In this document: one piece after another, positions 24,601 to 35,770 of the stretch | Layout of the letters: each line of letters starts with the position of its first letter | Numbering within the stretch: the stretch's first letter is position 1 | Origin: Rhynchosporium graminicola | Lineage: Eukaryota; Ascomycota; Leotiomycetes; Helotiales; Ploettnerulaceae | DNA: 64,000 bases | Direction of reading: 5' to 3' | Assembly (NCBI GenBank): GCA_900074885.1 | Contig: FJUW01000046.1 | Span: 969,645 to 1,033,644 of the forward strand | Notes under the pieces: model-generated | The model's database searches: none | Seen by the model: only the letters and a program-made list of their open reading frames with translations | Told to the model about the DNA's origin: nothing | Made by a program: the position numbers and the translations under genes

Positions 24601-26570
24601 TACTAGTGCTATTACTCCTGATATAGGTATTATAAGCTAAGACGAGGATTCCGAAGTCGAAATCGATAATACGAAAGGTACTGAGTCTATAGTCATAGAC
24701 GAAGTTCTAGTACTAGAGGTCGATATTCCGGAGCAAATTACTATATAAAAGAAGCGTAATAAGCCTCCTGGATCCAAGAACTATATGCCGGAGTACGTCC
24801 CTAGGGCTACACGCTCTAGCTGTAATAATCCGACTCTAATTTCGACGCTTAAAGCAACGCCGGAACTAAATAATAGCTACTCCCATGCTATTTCTCTATT
24901 AGAAGAAGAGATAGAGAGTACTATTTAGTATCGACTCGCCTTTTATATAGCTTAAGAAGAATCTCTATTCTTAGATAATCCGACTACTTTAGATCAGGCT
25001 ATAAAGAGAGCTAATTAGTTAGAATAGAAGAAGGCTATAATCAAGGAGTATCAATCTCTTAAAGAGAAGTCGACTTAGAAGACTATAAGTCGCTCTAATA
25101 TGCTAAAAGGATGCAGAGTACTAGGCTCTCGTCTAGTTTTCAAGACTCAGAGAGATAAAGATAGTAAAATCGATAAATTTAAGGTCAGATTTATAGTCTA
25201 AGGTTATACGTAACGATTTAGTCACGATTACGATCAGATATATATCGGAGTCTATAAATCTTCTACTTAGAAGATAAGCTTAGTAGTTACGGCGGAGTAT
25301 GACTTAGAAGTCGAATAGTTTAATATAGTAATAGTATTCTTATATAGTGAAGCTGATACCTAGATATATATCAAATTGCCGCTATTTTATAGATATTTGA
25401 GCGTAGACTTATAGATAAGGAATATATACTCTTACTAAAGGCTCTATATAGTCTGAAGTAGTCTCCACGTCTCTAGTAAGAGACTTTATATAAGGAGCTC
25501 GATATTGTCGACTTTATACTTTTATAAAGTGATAATTATATATATATTAACTGAGAAACTAGAATAATTATTATTACTTATATCGACGATTTTCTAGTTA
25601 TCTTAAAGGCTAGAATAGCTCTTAAAGAGCTTAAGAAGAAGATTCTCACTGTATTTGATATTCTACTAGCTAGACTAGCTAAATACTTCCTTAGCATTAG
25701 AATTATACGTGATAGAGAGAAGAAGATGATTTCTCTTTACTAAGATATATATATCGATAAGATATTAGATCGATTTAGAATAACTAACTGTAAGAGCGCT
25801 GATACGCCCTTTGCTACTAGTTCAGAGGTTTCTATAGTCAAATTCAAGGCAGTAGCTACTCTATAAGAAATCAAGCTATATTAATAGCTTTATAGTAGTT
25901 TATAGTACCTAGCTTATACTCGCTGGGATATACTATACTACTATTCTATATTATTATAATTTCTAATAAATCTATCACCTTAATACCTTATAAGCGCTAA
26001 GAGATTACTTACGTACTTATAAGGTACGAAGTACTATGCTACGACTTACAGAGGAGACGTTACTAATAGAGAGAAGATGAAATTAAGAGGTTTCTATAAC
26101 TCTAATTAGGCCGGTAACCGAATTAATAGAGTATTATATACCGGAGTCTGTTTCTTCCTTATAAGAGGTGTTTTCTTTAGCTATTTCAAAGCGACAGACT
26201 ACTATAGCTCTTACCTCTACGGAAGCAGAGTATATAGCTATATGCGCCTTTACTAGAGAAACTTCATGGATACGCTAAGTACTAAAGGAGCTAGGCTATA
26301 ATAAGCCAGACTCTAGGAGTATAGAGATGCAGTACGATAATCAGGAAGCTTTATCTCTATTAGAGAACCCTGAATTATACTAATGTACCAAGTATATCGA
26401 TATCAAATTTCACTACTTTCGCTAGGAGGTCGCTAGAGGTTATTTAGACCCTTAGTATATACCCTTAAAAGAGAACGCGGCAGATAGTTTCACTAAACTA
26501 CTTAGCCCATAAGACCTTAAGGCCTTTATAGTAATACTGAATATAACTGTTTTATACCTAGAATAAGGGG
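21671..26570 (+). pseudogene. Copia-D gag-pol remnant
   Basis: The frame opens near 21671 with 104 uninterrupted codons of Ser/Thr/Glu-rich gag. A CCHC-type zinc knuckle near 22907-22965 has lost Cys residues to Tyr. The protease motif LFDTGATE, with DTGA at 23216-23227, is intact. Integrase has its zinc-binding CxxC changed to YALY at 23729-23740, then a DIIYLKPKG segment near 23820. The reverse transcriptase contains an intact YIDD box at 25579-25590. RNase H ends with the ALTSTEAEYIA and FHYFR-like signatures near 26200-26410. In the family these form the gag shell and copy and insert the element. Stops are nearly all TAG/TAA; frame changes occur after about 25400. The start codon is uncertain. 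Confidence 0.88.
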
Positions 26571-26777
26571 TATAGATATTAATGAGAAGGCTAACTTATC
26601 TTAAAGGAATTACAGAACCTGTAGTTTATCTAGTTCACGTGATATCGAGGCATAGTGCTAGTCTCCAGAGGTGTCACTATACGTAGGCATACGATAGTAT
26701 AATCGACTAATTACAGGAGATTAGATCACTCGTACCTATAGAAGTTACTGACTTTGTAGTATCTCTATAGAGGGGTA

Positions 26778-26955
26778 TGTTGCGAGGATATAGGTCTTAG
26801 TGTGGATCAGGTGACTGTAGTCACGTGCATAGTCCGTGCGGATATTCCTAGATAATACCTTTAGTTAACTCTCTATAGTAACTAGTACTGTAATACAACC
26901 AACAACATTCAACTACTCTATGCCTTACTCTGAAGATCAACGTAACCTTGCGATA
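26778..26955 (+). repeat. Copia-D 3' LTR
   Basis: This 178-bp partner of 21381-21558 keeps the ancestral TG start. Differences from the 5' LTR are C/T and G/A transitions. It is preceded by the purine tract AGAGGGGTA and followed by the TAAGA duplication. Confidence 0.92.
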
Positions 26956-27230
26956 TAAGATAATCTACTATTCCTCCTTATATAGGAAAGACTATTACTA
27001 TAGCAGCTTTTAAATCACCCTAAATAGTAATTCTTCTAATCGTACTATATATATAATCAGCGAAGACCTTTATAACGCTTTTCTGCGAAGTATTCTCGAT
27101 CACTTACTCTTGCGCGCGAGTAAAGGGATAGCTCGACGAGACCTTAGGTACTACTAGAAATTCGCTTTACGCCTTATTAAGATATATATTCACGCAGCTA
27201 GTCGAGATATCTAGAGATATAGCGGAGGCT

Positions 27231-29262
27231 TATTCGGTATCCTTATTACTCTTTAGAGGAGCTTTTCGGAGCCCTAATCTATTATATTTAAAAGCTAAAG
27301 TAGAATATTTTCGGCTTAGATAACTTATAGCTGTACTTTAGTCTTAGAATATTTAAGTCTAGAGCTATTAAATATACTTAATATATACTCAGGATATATA
27401 TTTTCTATCGATAAGCGTTTTCGCTTTGGTAGTTATTCTATAGTAAGATAAATAGTTAACTTATTAATTAGCGATTTATATTAGTCTACTTATAATTAAT
27501 ATTACTTATTACGAAAAGGTATTACTTTACCTGAATAATCCTCCTTTACTAGGAGTCCAATATCTAATATCCTTCTTCAATAATTTATAGAAACTATTAT
27601 TAGGCCTTTCGGGTGAGATATCCCTTTCTACTAATATCTAACTATTAATATATAATTACTAAGCTTTACGCTTCCTAATGCTGAAGGGTATGCAGCTAAT
27701 GCATAGAGAACGAAGACTTTAAGGCTGATATAGTTCTTAAGATCGTTTAAAAAATAGTATTTATTTTCTTCTTTAGATAATTCCTCGTTAAAGCCTCTAA
27801 GGGTTCTTTAACGATACTCTTAGCTTTCTAGAGGGCTCTCTTCTATACTGTTAGTAATAGATAATATCGATTAGTAAAGGTATATCTTTACTTCTCGAGC
27901 AGATTAATTAATAAATTATCTATTAGCTACTTATTAGTAGTATACTATACTAGATAGTATTCTAATATTAAAAAATATAAAATTTTATAAGACATTATAA
28001 GCTTATTAAACAGGATAGTTCAGTTACTAAGATTACAAACTATAGAATATAAGGGGAAATGCATAATAACCCGATTAGCGCTAAGTAAAGCTATACTAAT
28101 AAGCTTAGCTAGATCTTGCAAGATCTTATAAGAAAATTTCAAATAATATTGTATCCCTTACTTCGGTTTAATTTACTAATCGAAGCATATCCTATTATAT
28201 ATAGTGATCTAAGCTATAATTATCATAGGAGCTAGTGCACCCTTGACCTGCGTCTAGGCTTTATAAGCCTCGAAAGATAATTTCTCTTTATATTACCTAT
28301 ACTTCCTTAGCTTAAGAGATATCTTACTTATTAAAAGCGAACCTGCGAGCGAAGCGAGGCTATAGTATTTAAGAGCTTATTCCTCTGACTTATATACTAA
28401 TAAAAAGTATTCAGGGATATATATTATATCTCGATCATAGCCGCTAGCCGCCTCGGGCTTAAGGATTTAGTTAGAAAAAGACTTTATAATATACTGATTT
28501 TGCGGTATCCTAGAGAAAACGTCTTAGTACGATACCCTCTCTGCTATTAGTACCTTCTATTAGTTCCGATAATACTATAAAGTATCGATATCTTACTTCT
28601 CTATACTACTGTACGATATAGCGGCGAAGCTAGCTTATCTATTTACGAAGCTAATACTTTCTACACTAGTATGAAGCCTAGAGATCTTCTTTAAGCCTAG
28701 AGGTATTCTCTTAGCCTAATCCGTTTTAGAGACTAATACCGACGATATGATACTAGTTTCTTCTGTCTAATTATAGTAAGATATATAGTAACTTGATCAG
28801 TAATTACAGGGCCCAGGTCTTGACTACTTGATTCTGATTGACAGAGCTGTAGTGAGTATTTTCGAACAGATAGACGGCTTAATAAGAAGCCGATATATGT
28901 AGTTTATTGTAGAAAGATATATATGACTTTAGTATAAACTTATATATAAGGGTTCGAATTCCTTATAAGTTTGACCGTTCGCTTCCTCAGTACTTCTAAT
29001 TCCTATAAGTATCGTCTTAAACTCTACGCTTCTATATATATATTCGACTTATCTACTAATCTTCTATATATATAATAGCTCTAATAGAGATACCTGTAAA
29101 GCCCGAGTAGCTAGAGTCGTCCTAAGTCGATAGTAAACGTAATACTGCTCAGAATTTATCTATAGACCTAGCTACTACCGAGTATCTTCAGCGGACTATT
29201 AGTAAAGCGAATGAGCTTATAGACCCGGCTATAGAAGAGACTCTTCGAGTAACCTTACTTAG
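27231..29262. other. Decayed DNA between Copia-D and element G
   Basis: Fragmentary minus-strand readings continue to about 28300, and a plus-strand piece of about 60 codons runs from 29090 into the insertion point of element G, where it resumes at 32246. RIP is moderate, with CpA surviving in places. A T-arm-like hairpin at about 28935-28970 was examined and not accepted as a tRNA. No family was recognised. Confidence 0.4.
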
Positions 29263-29446
29263 TGTCACGGGTGAACAATATATATATAAGGGTTCATAGT
29301 AGTATTTAATAAGTTGGATAAGGAGAGAGTAAGAATCTAACCGGAAGCCGCAAGAAAAGGTGCGCAGTGCTAAGGCTTAACCGAGCCTTAGTCAGCGAGT
29401 CGTGCTAGTAATACTAGTACTATAACCTAAGGGCTTAACCCTTATA
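29263..29446 (-). repeat. Element G 3' LTR
   Basis: This 184-bp left LTR is nearly identical to 32057-32240, including a GC-rich block around 29340-29400 that is unchanged. It shares its terminal bases (TGTCACGGGTGA on this strand) with the LTRs of element H although the interiors of the two LTR types differ. Confidence 0.88.
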
Positions 29447-30849
29447 TTACTCCCCTCCTCCCGCCTGTTTTCCAGCGGAGACTAATAGTAAATAGTCGTA
29501 GAACCCCCCCTATAGTTAATAACCGCGTTCTATCACTAAACGTTAGGCGTTCTACTATTATCGTTCGCTTTCTTTATTATAATCCTGCCGCATTAAGCTA
29601 GCGCTCTGCTTCTATTATCGCTCGATCCGGCTAAGACCTTATAAAAGTGTTATTATACTTCCTCCTATTGTCGTTCGCTTCCTTTATTATTATCCCGCCG
29701 CGTTAAGCTAGCGCTCTGCTCCTATTATCGCTCGATCCGGCTAAGATATTATAAAAGAAGAGACCTTCTATCTTTTTAGACTTCTCTTTCCTTTTCTATA
29801 TAATAATAATAACTATAGTAAGGTAAGTCCCTCCTCCTCCTTCTATTAAAAGAAAATATTAAAATTCGCGAATCATATATTAAAATCCCTCTACTATACT
29901 ATCGGGATCCGCGCTAAAACCGGCGGAATCAGATATCTCTTATTATTCATTATATCGCTTATGCCCTCTCGGGCTCTGATTATATCGACTAAGCTATAAG
30001 TATCGCACTCTACTAGTTTTCGAACGGAATCCTAATAAACTCAGTCGAGTCGCTCCCGATCCTATATCTACTATAAGGATAGGAAGAAGAATTACAAGAA
30101 CCTGTAAGTTTTCCCCGGATTCTATACGAAAACAGTTAGCTTATATAATAGCTCTTAAATCTCTTATATCGCTTACTCCGTTTAGACCTATTCTACTGAT
30201 ACTAACGAGTAAGTATTATACTCCGCTTGTTTTTCGTTACTTTATGCTTTATTTAGAAACGAGGCTTATACTAATCTCGTTAAGGTCTTAAAAGCCTAGA
30301 AAGCCCTTAAGCTCCTCTAATCCTCTAGTCTCCTTTCCGCGTAAGTTTATTCGGTCTCCGCTTATTTCTTATTAGTAACTTATATTTTTTAGTCCCTTAG
30401 CCTCCGAGGTTACTACTTCTATTATTACTTTTATCGCCTGATAGGGTTAAACGTAAGTAATTATCAGACTCCGCTTGTTTTTCGTTAGCTTACCCTCTTT
30501 TAGTACTAGAGGAGTACCTCTAGCTCTCGTTTTAGGACTCTACTAAGCCTCGTAGGGACTCCGTAAGAGATATAGCGGAATATATATCTTTTCTATAGCC
30601 TTATCTTCTTAAGAATTTGAAAATCTAAAATCTAATCTTAAAATTAATCTTCTTTTTCTTTTTCTTTTAGCGAGCCGACTTTCTTAGCTCGCTCTCTCTT
30701 CTTTGATTATAATAGCTCGCGCTCCGGCTAGTTATTATCGCTCTTCTATCTATTCCTTTAGTGAGCCGACTATATCGACTCGCACTTAAGACTTAAGTAG
30801 TTCTGCTATCGCTATATAGCTTTAGCTTCCTTTCTTATAGTCTTATGCT

Positions 30850-31550
30850 ATCTTTATAGTAGCTACCTTCTAGTAACTATCGCCTCTCTATTTAGATAGA
30901 GTATATTTCTTTCTATCTCTAACTTACGTAGCCCTTCCTTAAACCCTCGGAGACTTACGTATATATAGCTATCTCTAGAGCAGTTCCTTATTATAGCTCT
31001 ATTATTAACGTCTAGCGTTTCCTTCCGCTTCTAATATCGCAGAGCCCTTCCTTAAGCTTCCGGAAGCTAGCGCTTTCGCAGCTATCTACCCCCGGAGTAA
31101 TCTTTCGTTATAGCCCCCTTTATAATATCGTCTTCTAGCGTCTTTATAGTAGCTACTATTATATAACTACTACTTTCCTATTTTTAATAGGATAAACCTA
31201 CTTCCGCTTCTAATATCGCAGAGCCTTTCCTTAAGCTTCCGGAGGCTAGCGCTTATATAGCTATCTACCCCCGGAGTAGTCTTTTATTATAGCCTCTTAT
31301 CGTCTTCCGGCGTCTTTGCAGCGGCTACTATCATATAGCCGCCGCCTCCCTATTTAAGGTAAGGTAAACCTCTTTCCGCTTCTAATATCGCGGAGCCCTT
31401 CCTTAAGCGTCCGGAGACTAGCGCCTACGTAGCTGCCTCCGGAATAGTCTTTCGTTATAGCCCCCTTTATATTATTATCTTCCGGCGTCTTTATAGCAGC
31501 TACTATTATATAGCCGCCGCCTCCTTATTTAAGGTAAGGTAAACCTCTTT
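30850..31550 (-). repeat. Internal ~175-bp tandem array of element G
   Basis: Units starting with TTCCGCTTCTAATATCGC begin at 31023, 31202 and 31374, giving periods of 179 and 172 bp. A diverged unit precedes them from about 30900. Each unit carries GCCCTTCCTTAAGC, a CCGGA-flanked GCTAGCGC core, and CCCGGAGTAGTCTTTCGTTA-like sequence. The same unit on the opposite strand forms the array in element H. Its function is unknown; it is not coding in any frame I could follow. Confidence 0.85.
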
Positions 31551-32045
31551 CTTTCCTTTTAGATATCGTCGAATAGTTCTTATTATCCGCGCGTTCCTAA
31601 GCGGCTACTAGCTAGCGATAATCGCTCCTTATATCTTTTAGGTATATATTCTACTTAAGCTATCGAATAGCTTCTATTATCCGCTTATTCGTAAGCGGCG
31701 ACTAACTGATTATCGCCGCTTTCCTTATCTATTCGGGAGTAATCTATACCCTAAGCTACTCCTTACTTTTCTACTCTTATAAAAAATTTTCAGTTACCTT
31801 TCCGCTCTTATCTTATAAGTCTAAGAGAGGAATTAGGCGTACTCCGGCTTAAGAATAGCAGAATCTATCGAATCTTCATCTTTTCTCGCGTTCCTAGAGC
31901 TTTTCTCTAGGTATTATTAGTATTAATTCGGCTTCTATTACTTCTATACCTTTATTATCCTATTATTAATAATTTATCGAAGACTTCGTTCCTTAACTAC
32001 GATTATTCGGACTCTAATATAAAGGCTATAGGAGCTAGTTATTTG

Positions 32046-32055
32046 ATCGAACTTA
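32046..32055 (-). other. Element G candidate self-priming site
   Basis: Just inside the 5' LTR, in element sense, is TAAGTTCGAT. It is the exact complement of ATCGAACTTA in the element's own LTR (plus-strand 32104-32113). Tf1/sushi-group elements prime reverse transcription by folding the RNA 5' end onto such a site. No match to a tRNA 3' end (which would begin TGG) is present. Confidence 0.5.
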
Positions 32056-32056
32056 A

Positions 32057-32240
32057 TAATACAAGTGAATAATATATATACGAGAGTTTATAGTAGTATT
32101 TAATAAGTTCGATAAGGAGAGAGTAAGAATCTAACCGGAAGCCGCAAGAAAAGGTGCGCAGTGCTAAGGCTTAACCGAGCCTTAGTCAGCGAGTCGTGCT
32201 GGTAATACTAGCACTATAACCCAAGGGCTTGACCCTTACA
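32057..32240 (-). repeat. Element G 5' LTR
   Basis: This 184-bp right LTR is the partner of 29263-29446. Its inner end is more RIPed (TAATACAAGTG against TGTCACGGGTG) while its outer end keeps CCCTTACA. The CTTAG duplication follows directly. Confidence 0.88.
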
Positions 32241-32245
32241 CTTAG

Positions 32246-34740
32246 TTAGAAGTACGTATCTAATAGAGTATTAATAAAATATAGCTACTGAATTCTTTAG
32301 CGATCTCCCTATAACTCTCTTTCAACTAGAGCCATTTGTTAATAAGCGGAAGAAGTAGAATATAGTCTCGGATTATAAGGCTAGGTTATTATATTCAGGA
32401 TCTTCGTTTTTAGATACTTCCGGGTTTACTTTGAATATATTAAATCGGTTATATTATATAATGCGAGTACGACCTCAGATGAGATCCGAGACGTCTAATA
32501 TAATGCCGGGCGACGATAAAGTTCTATCTCTTAGACTTAGTTATATTCATCTCTAGAAGGCTATCGCTAATATGCTTTTTGAGTCTTTATTATATTCTAG
32601 CTATACTGCTGCTTATATGAAAAGCGATAGAGAATTAGTAAGTTATCTCTGAAGCTTTAAAACTCTTTAAACTACTCTATAAGTACTTAATCAGTTGCAG
32701 TAATCAGAGGGCGTTCGAATTAAAGAGTATTTCGGCTTCTTACTTTCTAGTTTATCCGAGCTTTTCAGATATACTAAGTACTATTTAAGTAGCTTTTATA
32801 GAAAGATATAATACGCTTTAATCCTCTTAAGATTAAAATTAACGTAACGCCTAGAAATATTATTTTCTATACTAGCTATTAGATTTTCAGATAGAGAAAC
32901 TGTAAGGCTTTATAGAGTACTTAAAATTCTATATAAGAAAGATATTCCTTTTACTATAAAGCTAGTATTAAAAGTGACCTAAAAAGTAATACTTGATAGT
33001 TATACTTATAGTACTATAGCTGTTATAGTTTCTCCTCCCTTAAGGTAATTATAAACGTATATAAGTTGATCTAAGAATATTCGCCTTAGTTTATATAGTT
33101 ATAAGAGATCTATGACTCGATCCTCTGAGAGATAACGCGAGATTCGAAGCTCGCTATTATAGTTCATAAGATATAGAAGGATTAAGGGCTTATAGAAACG
33201 ACTTTGTAATTAATCTTCTATATTAAGTCGCGGGCTTTTCCTAGCTACTAGTTCGATTCTGACTATCGCGAGCTTTCGGCTTTTCCTCTTCTTAAGTGCT
33301 AGTTTATTAAAAGGCTATAATTGAGCTCTAGCGAGTTTTAATAACTATTTATATACTATCCTTAATAGTTAAGCACTTATTAATACTTTCTTTTAGCCCT
33401 AAGCTTCGACTAAGTCTCTACCTCTTATTAAGGCTCTTATAATTAGTTATAGTTCTGGACTAGAGTATTATACTAAGCTCGCTAGTTTTCTAGTAAGCTT
33501 TATAGCTACGATATTTAAATAAGTATTATTAAATTTAATATACTTTAGTATAAATACGTTTATACTCTCTATATTAATTTTTATTTTATTTCTGCTTCTG
33601 CTTATATTACTATTATAGTTTCTTAGTTTTCCTCTTAAGTGTTATTATAATTCCTTCGTAGTCTTTAGCCGAATTCTAATTTGAAATACTAAGTTATAGG
33701 AATAGTACTAGGGTACTTACTACTTAAAGCCGAGGGTATTAGATATCCTTCGAGCAGGCCGTATAATATTAACTAGTAATAGTAAATAATTAATATCGAC
33801 TTTATATCGATAGATGCAGTTAGCGATAAGCTATATTATATAGATAATAACTCCTTAATCCTTGTCTCTTTTATAATTATAAGTATCTATATAGAACCAA
33901 GTATAAAAACTATAGGGCTAGATCGGATATGAGGCTAGTGATAGTCCGCTTGAAATACTTTATATAAGTAGCTTCTAACTAGCGGGATATAATAGCTGTA
34001 ACTGTATACTAAGAGGCGAGCTGATAATAATATTAATTAGAAAGACTTATATTACTAGCTCGTTAGGCATATAGAATAGAGAAGTTGCGAATGATTAAAT
34101 GATTTTATATAGGCGATACTGATAGAGCTGCGGGTACCGAAATAGATATACCGGCTATAATATCGAGCTTATTAAGGTAAGCTAAGTAAGTAGCTAAACT
34201 TAACCTATAGTAAATTAATTATCGCTTATCTAGGTAATCTTATTAAGACTTATGCTTCAGAAGCACGTATACTATATTAATCGACTGCAGATGATATCGC
34301 TACTAGTTGTATGCTAATATGTTATATACTTTATACCTAGAGATACTGAAAGTCCTTAAGTTATTAGTAGCGCAAGAGGATAACGCTATTATATTGCCTA
34401 ACTAATACTAAATAGATACGCAGAGTAGAGGAGCAGGAGGGCGATTTCTTATACTACTATATAAGATGATAATCCTATATCTTTACATATATTCACAGAA
34501 TCCTAGTGAAGAAGAACTGTGAGCTGTTATCACTCGAGGCGCGGGTCGGATCGATCTGTCGACGTTTAAGTGATCTACTCGGAAGGAAGAAACAGGTAGT
34601 TACAGCGTTTCTATTCCTTTCTCTAGTAAGTAACTCTTCTAGAAGCTAGAGTATAAGAGAAAAGACTATAGATAAGGATATAGCTAAGAAGCTCTTAGTA
34701 GGAACTCCTAAGATAGATAGGTAAAAATGATCGTCGAAAG
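32246..34740 (+). pseudogene. Decayed plus-strand coding fragments, unrecognised
   Basis: Plus-strand frames can be read through RIP stops, for example near 32440-32640 (a segment with SDEIRDVQYNAGRR) and onward to about 33000 with Gln-rich helical sequence. Element G was inserted into the start of this unit, since a frame broken at 29262 resumes at 32246. Beyond about 33400 coherence is poor and CpA is scarce. Gag-like origin is possible but no zinc knuckle, protease or RT was found. Confidence 0.3.
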
Positions 34741-34759
34741 GAGGCTAGTAGAGACTAGT

Positions 34760-35770
34760 ATAGGAGTGCGATAGAGGGGGATAATACGAACACTTCTAGG
34801 AACTATAAAATTGATGAATTCTCTGCTATTGATATGATTAGCGACTGTCGCGAGAATACTAGTAAAGGGCAGACGGATAGTCCAAATAGCAATAGACGTA
34901 TTCGTGAAGGCAAAAGGGCTAGCTTATTATACCTAAAGCATGAAGTTATCCTCGGCAAATGAATATAAGCCGTAGGTGAGGCTGTTCAAGGCATAAGCGT
35001 AGCTCAAAAAGTAAGTAATAACTTACAGGGAACGTTCGCTTCACATATGGATGATCTTAATAGAGTCGATAGTATAAAGACACGGCTCGAGCAATTAGAG
35101 GAAGAGTGCAGAAAGAAAAATAAGGCGGCGAAGTTATACGTAACTACTATCGATACTTTAAGAGCTATAGATCACTAAGTAAAGGCTAGGATTAAGGACG
35201 AGCTAGAACAGATTACTAAAGAAAAGAAGAAGCTAAAGGGAGAAAGAACGAAGTTAAAAAGAAGAGTCGAAATAATAATAGCAGAAGAATAGTTCATTAT
35301 GCAGCGCGACTTTAAAGAGCGTGTAGTAAGGTATAATAAGCTCTACGGAACGCGAATAAGGGAGCTTAAAGTTGAATTCGATTAGAGCAGATAAGAGAGT
35401 AGCGAGAAAGTAGTAGCCTTAGAAGCTAAGTAGGATCGGCGACTAGCTAAAACGAAATAATAGCAGAAGATAATTAAAGCCTAAGTAGAGGAATTTAAGT
35501 ATCTCTAAAATTAATATAATATCCTTAATAGAGCTACGACTTTATTTAAGAAAGAGAAAGAAGCTTTAGAAAAAGAGCTAGGGATAATAAAGAAGGACTT
35601 TATAGTAGATACGAAACTTATAGTATACTTATAAGTATTCTTAATACGCCTACGAGAAAAAGCTAACGAACCTTAGTTAGTATAAATTCGAAGAAACATA
35701 TAGTTAGATAGGAGATCTCTCTATGAAATATTTCTATGATATAGAAGGAAAGGTGAGGATACTTCTTCCT
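34760..35770 (+). pseudogene. Coiled-coil frame with few RIP stops, unrecognised
   Basis: A plus-strand frame of about 330 codons is interrupted by only about a dozen TAA/TAG. From about 35040 it is strongly helical: heptad-rich Leu, Glu, Lys, Arg and Gln through to about 35650, including TRLEQLEEECRKKNK and a long EKKKLKGERTKLKRR run. The first 90 codons are Ser/Asn/Asp-rich. The family usually giving such a pattern is undefined, because long coiled coils occur in structural proteins, gag-like proteins and regulators alike. Surviving CpA and TpG show lighter RIP than in the flanks. No ATG is compelling as a start. I do not recognise the gene. Confidence 0.45.

Larger units (their letters stand above)
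21381..26955 (+). mobile_element. Copia-D LTR retrotransposon, plus strand
   Basis: This complete 5.6-kb Ty1/Copia element has 178-bp LTRs (21381-21558, 26778-26955) and a perfect TAAGA target duplication (21376-21380, 26956-26960). The right LTR starts TGTTGCGAGG and both end CCTTGCGATA. Internal order is gag, protease, integrase, reverse transcriptase, RNase H, which defines Copia. A purine tract (AGAGGGG) precedes the 3' LTR, and a candidate primer site directly follows the 5' LTR. It is less damaged than the Gypsy elements: the protease and RT catalytic boxes survive, but many Gln/Trp stops remain. Confidence 0.93.
20700..27230 (-). pseudogene. Unrecognised minus-strand pseudogene split by Copia-D
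   Basis: Reading the minus strand from about 27230 to 26961, skipping Copia-D and one TAAGA copy, and continuing from 21380 to about 20700 gives one coherent frame of over 300 codons with only TAA/TAG stops. The frame crosses the insertion point without a shift, supporting an original uninterrupted gene. The right part is Ile/Val/Ser-rich; the left part is rich in Tyr, Arg, Ile and Lys with a PEGRNYTNYTTLRSY-like stretch near 21240. I do not recognise the family. It could be a host gene or part of an older transposon. Confidence 0.4.
29263..32240 (-). mobile_element. Non-autonomous LTR element G with internal tandem repeats
   Basis: This 2.98-kb element is bounded by 184-bp direct repeats (29263-29446, 32057-32240) with ends TGTCACGGG...CCTTACA and a perfect CTTAG target duplication (29258-29262, 32241-32245). 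Sense is minus: the purine tract (GGAGGGGAGTAA on the minus strand) adjoins the left LTR and a primer-like site adjoins the right LTR. The interior, 2.6 kb, has no recognisable gag or pol and shows no long frame; it carries an array of about 175-bp units. It is the reverse-complement relative of element H. Size and lack of genes fit a TRIM/LARD-type non-autonomous element moved by a helper that I cannot identify here. Confidence 0.85.

Noticed and set aside
28930..28975. tRNA-like T-arm (GGGTTCGAATTCC) with a pairing ATAAGTTT tail
   Set aside because: The pairing partner AAACTTAT lies directly upstream, so it forms a simple hairpin. No D-arm or anticodon arm of the right size and spacing is present.
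30850..31550. CRISPR array or satellite
   Set aside because: Units are about 179 bp without short-repeat/unique-spacer structure, and they occur inside LTR-bounded elements in a fungal context.
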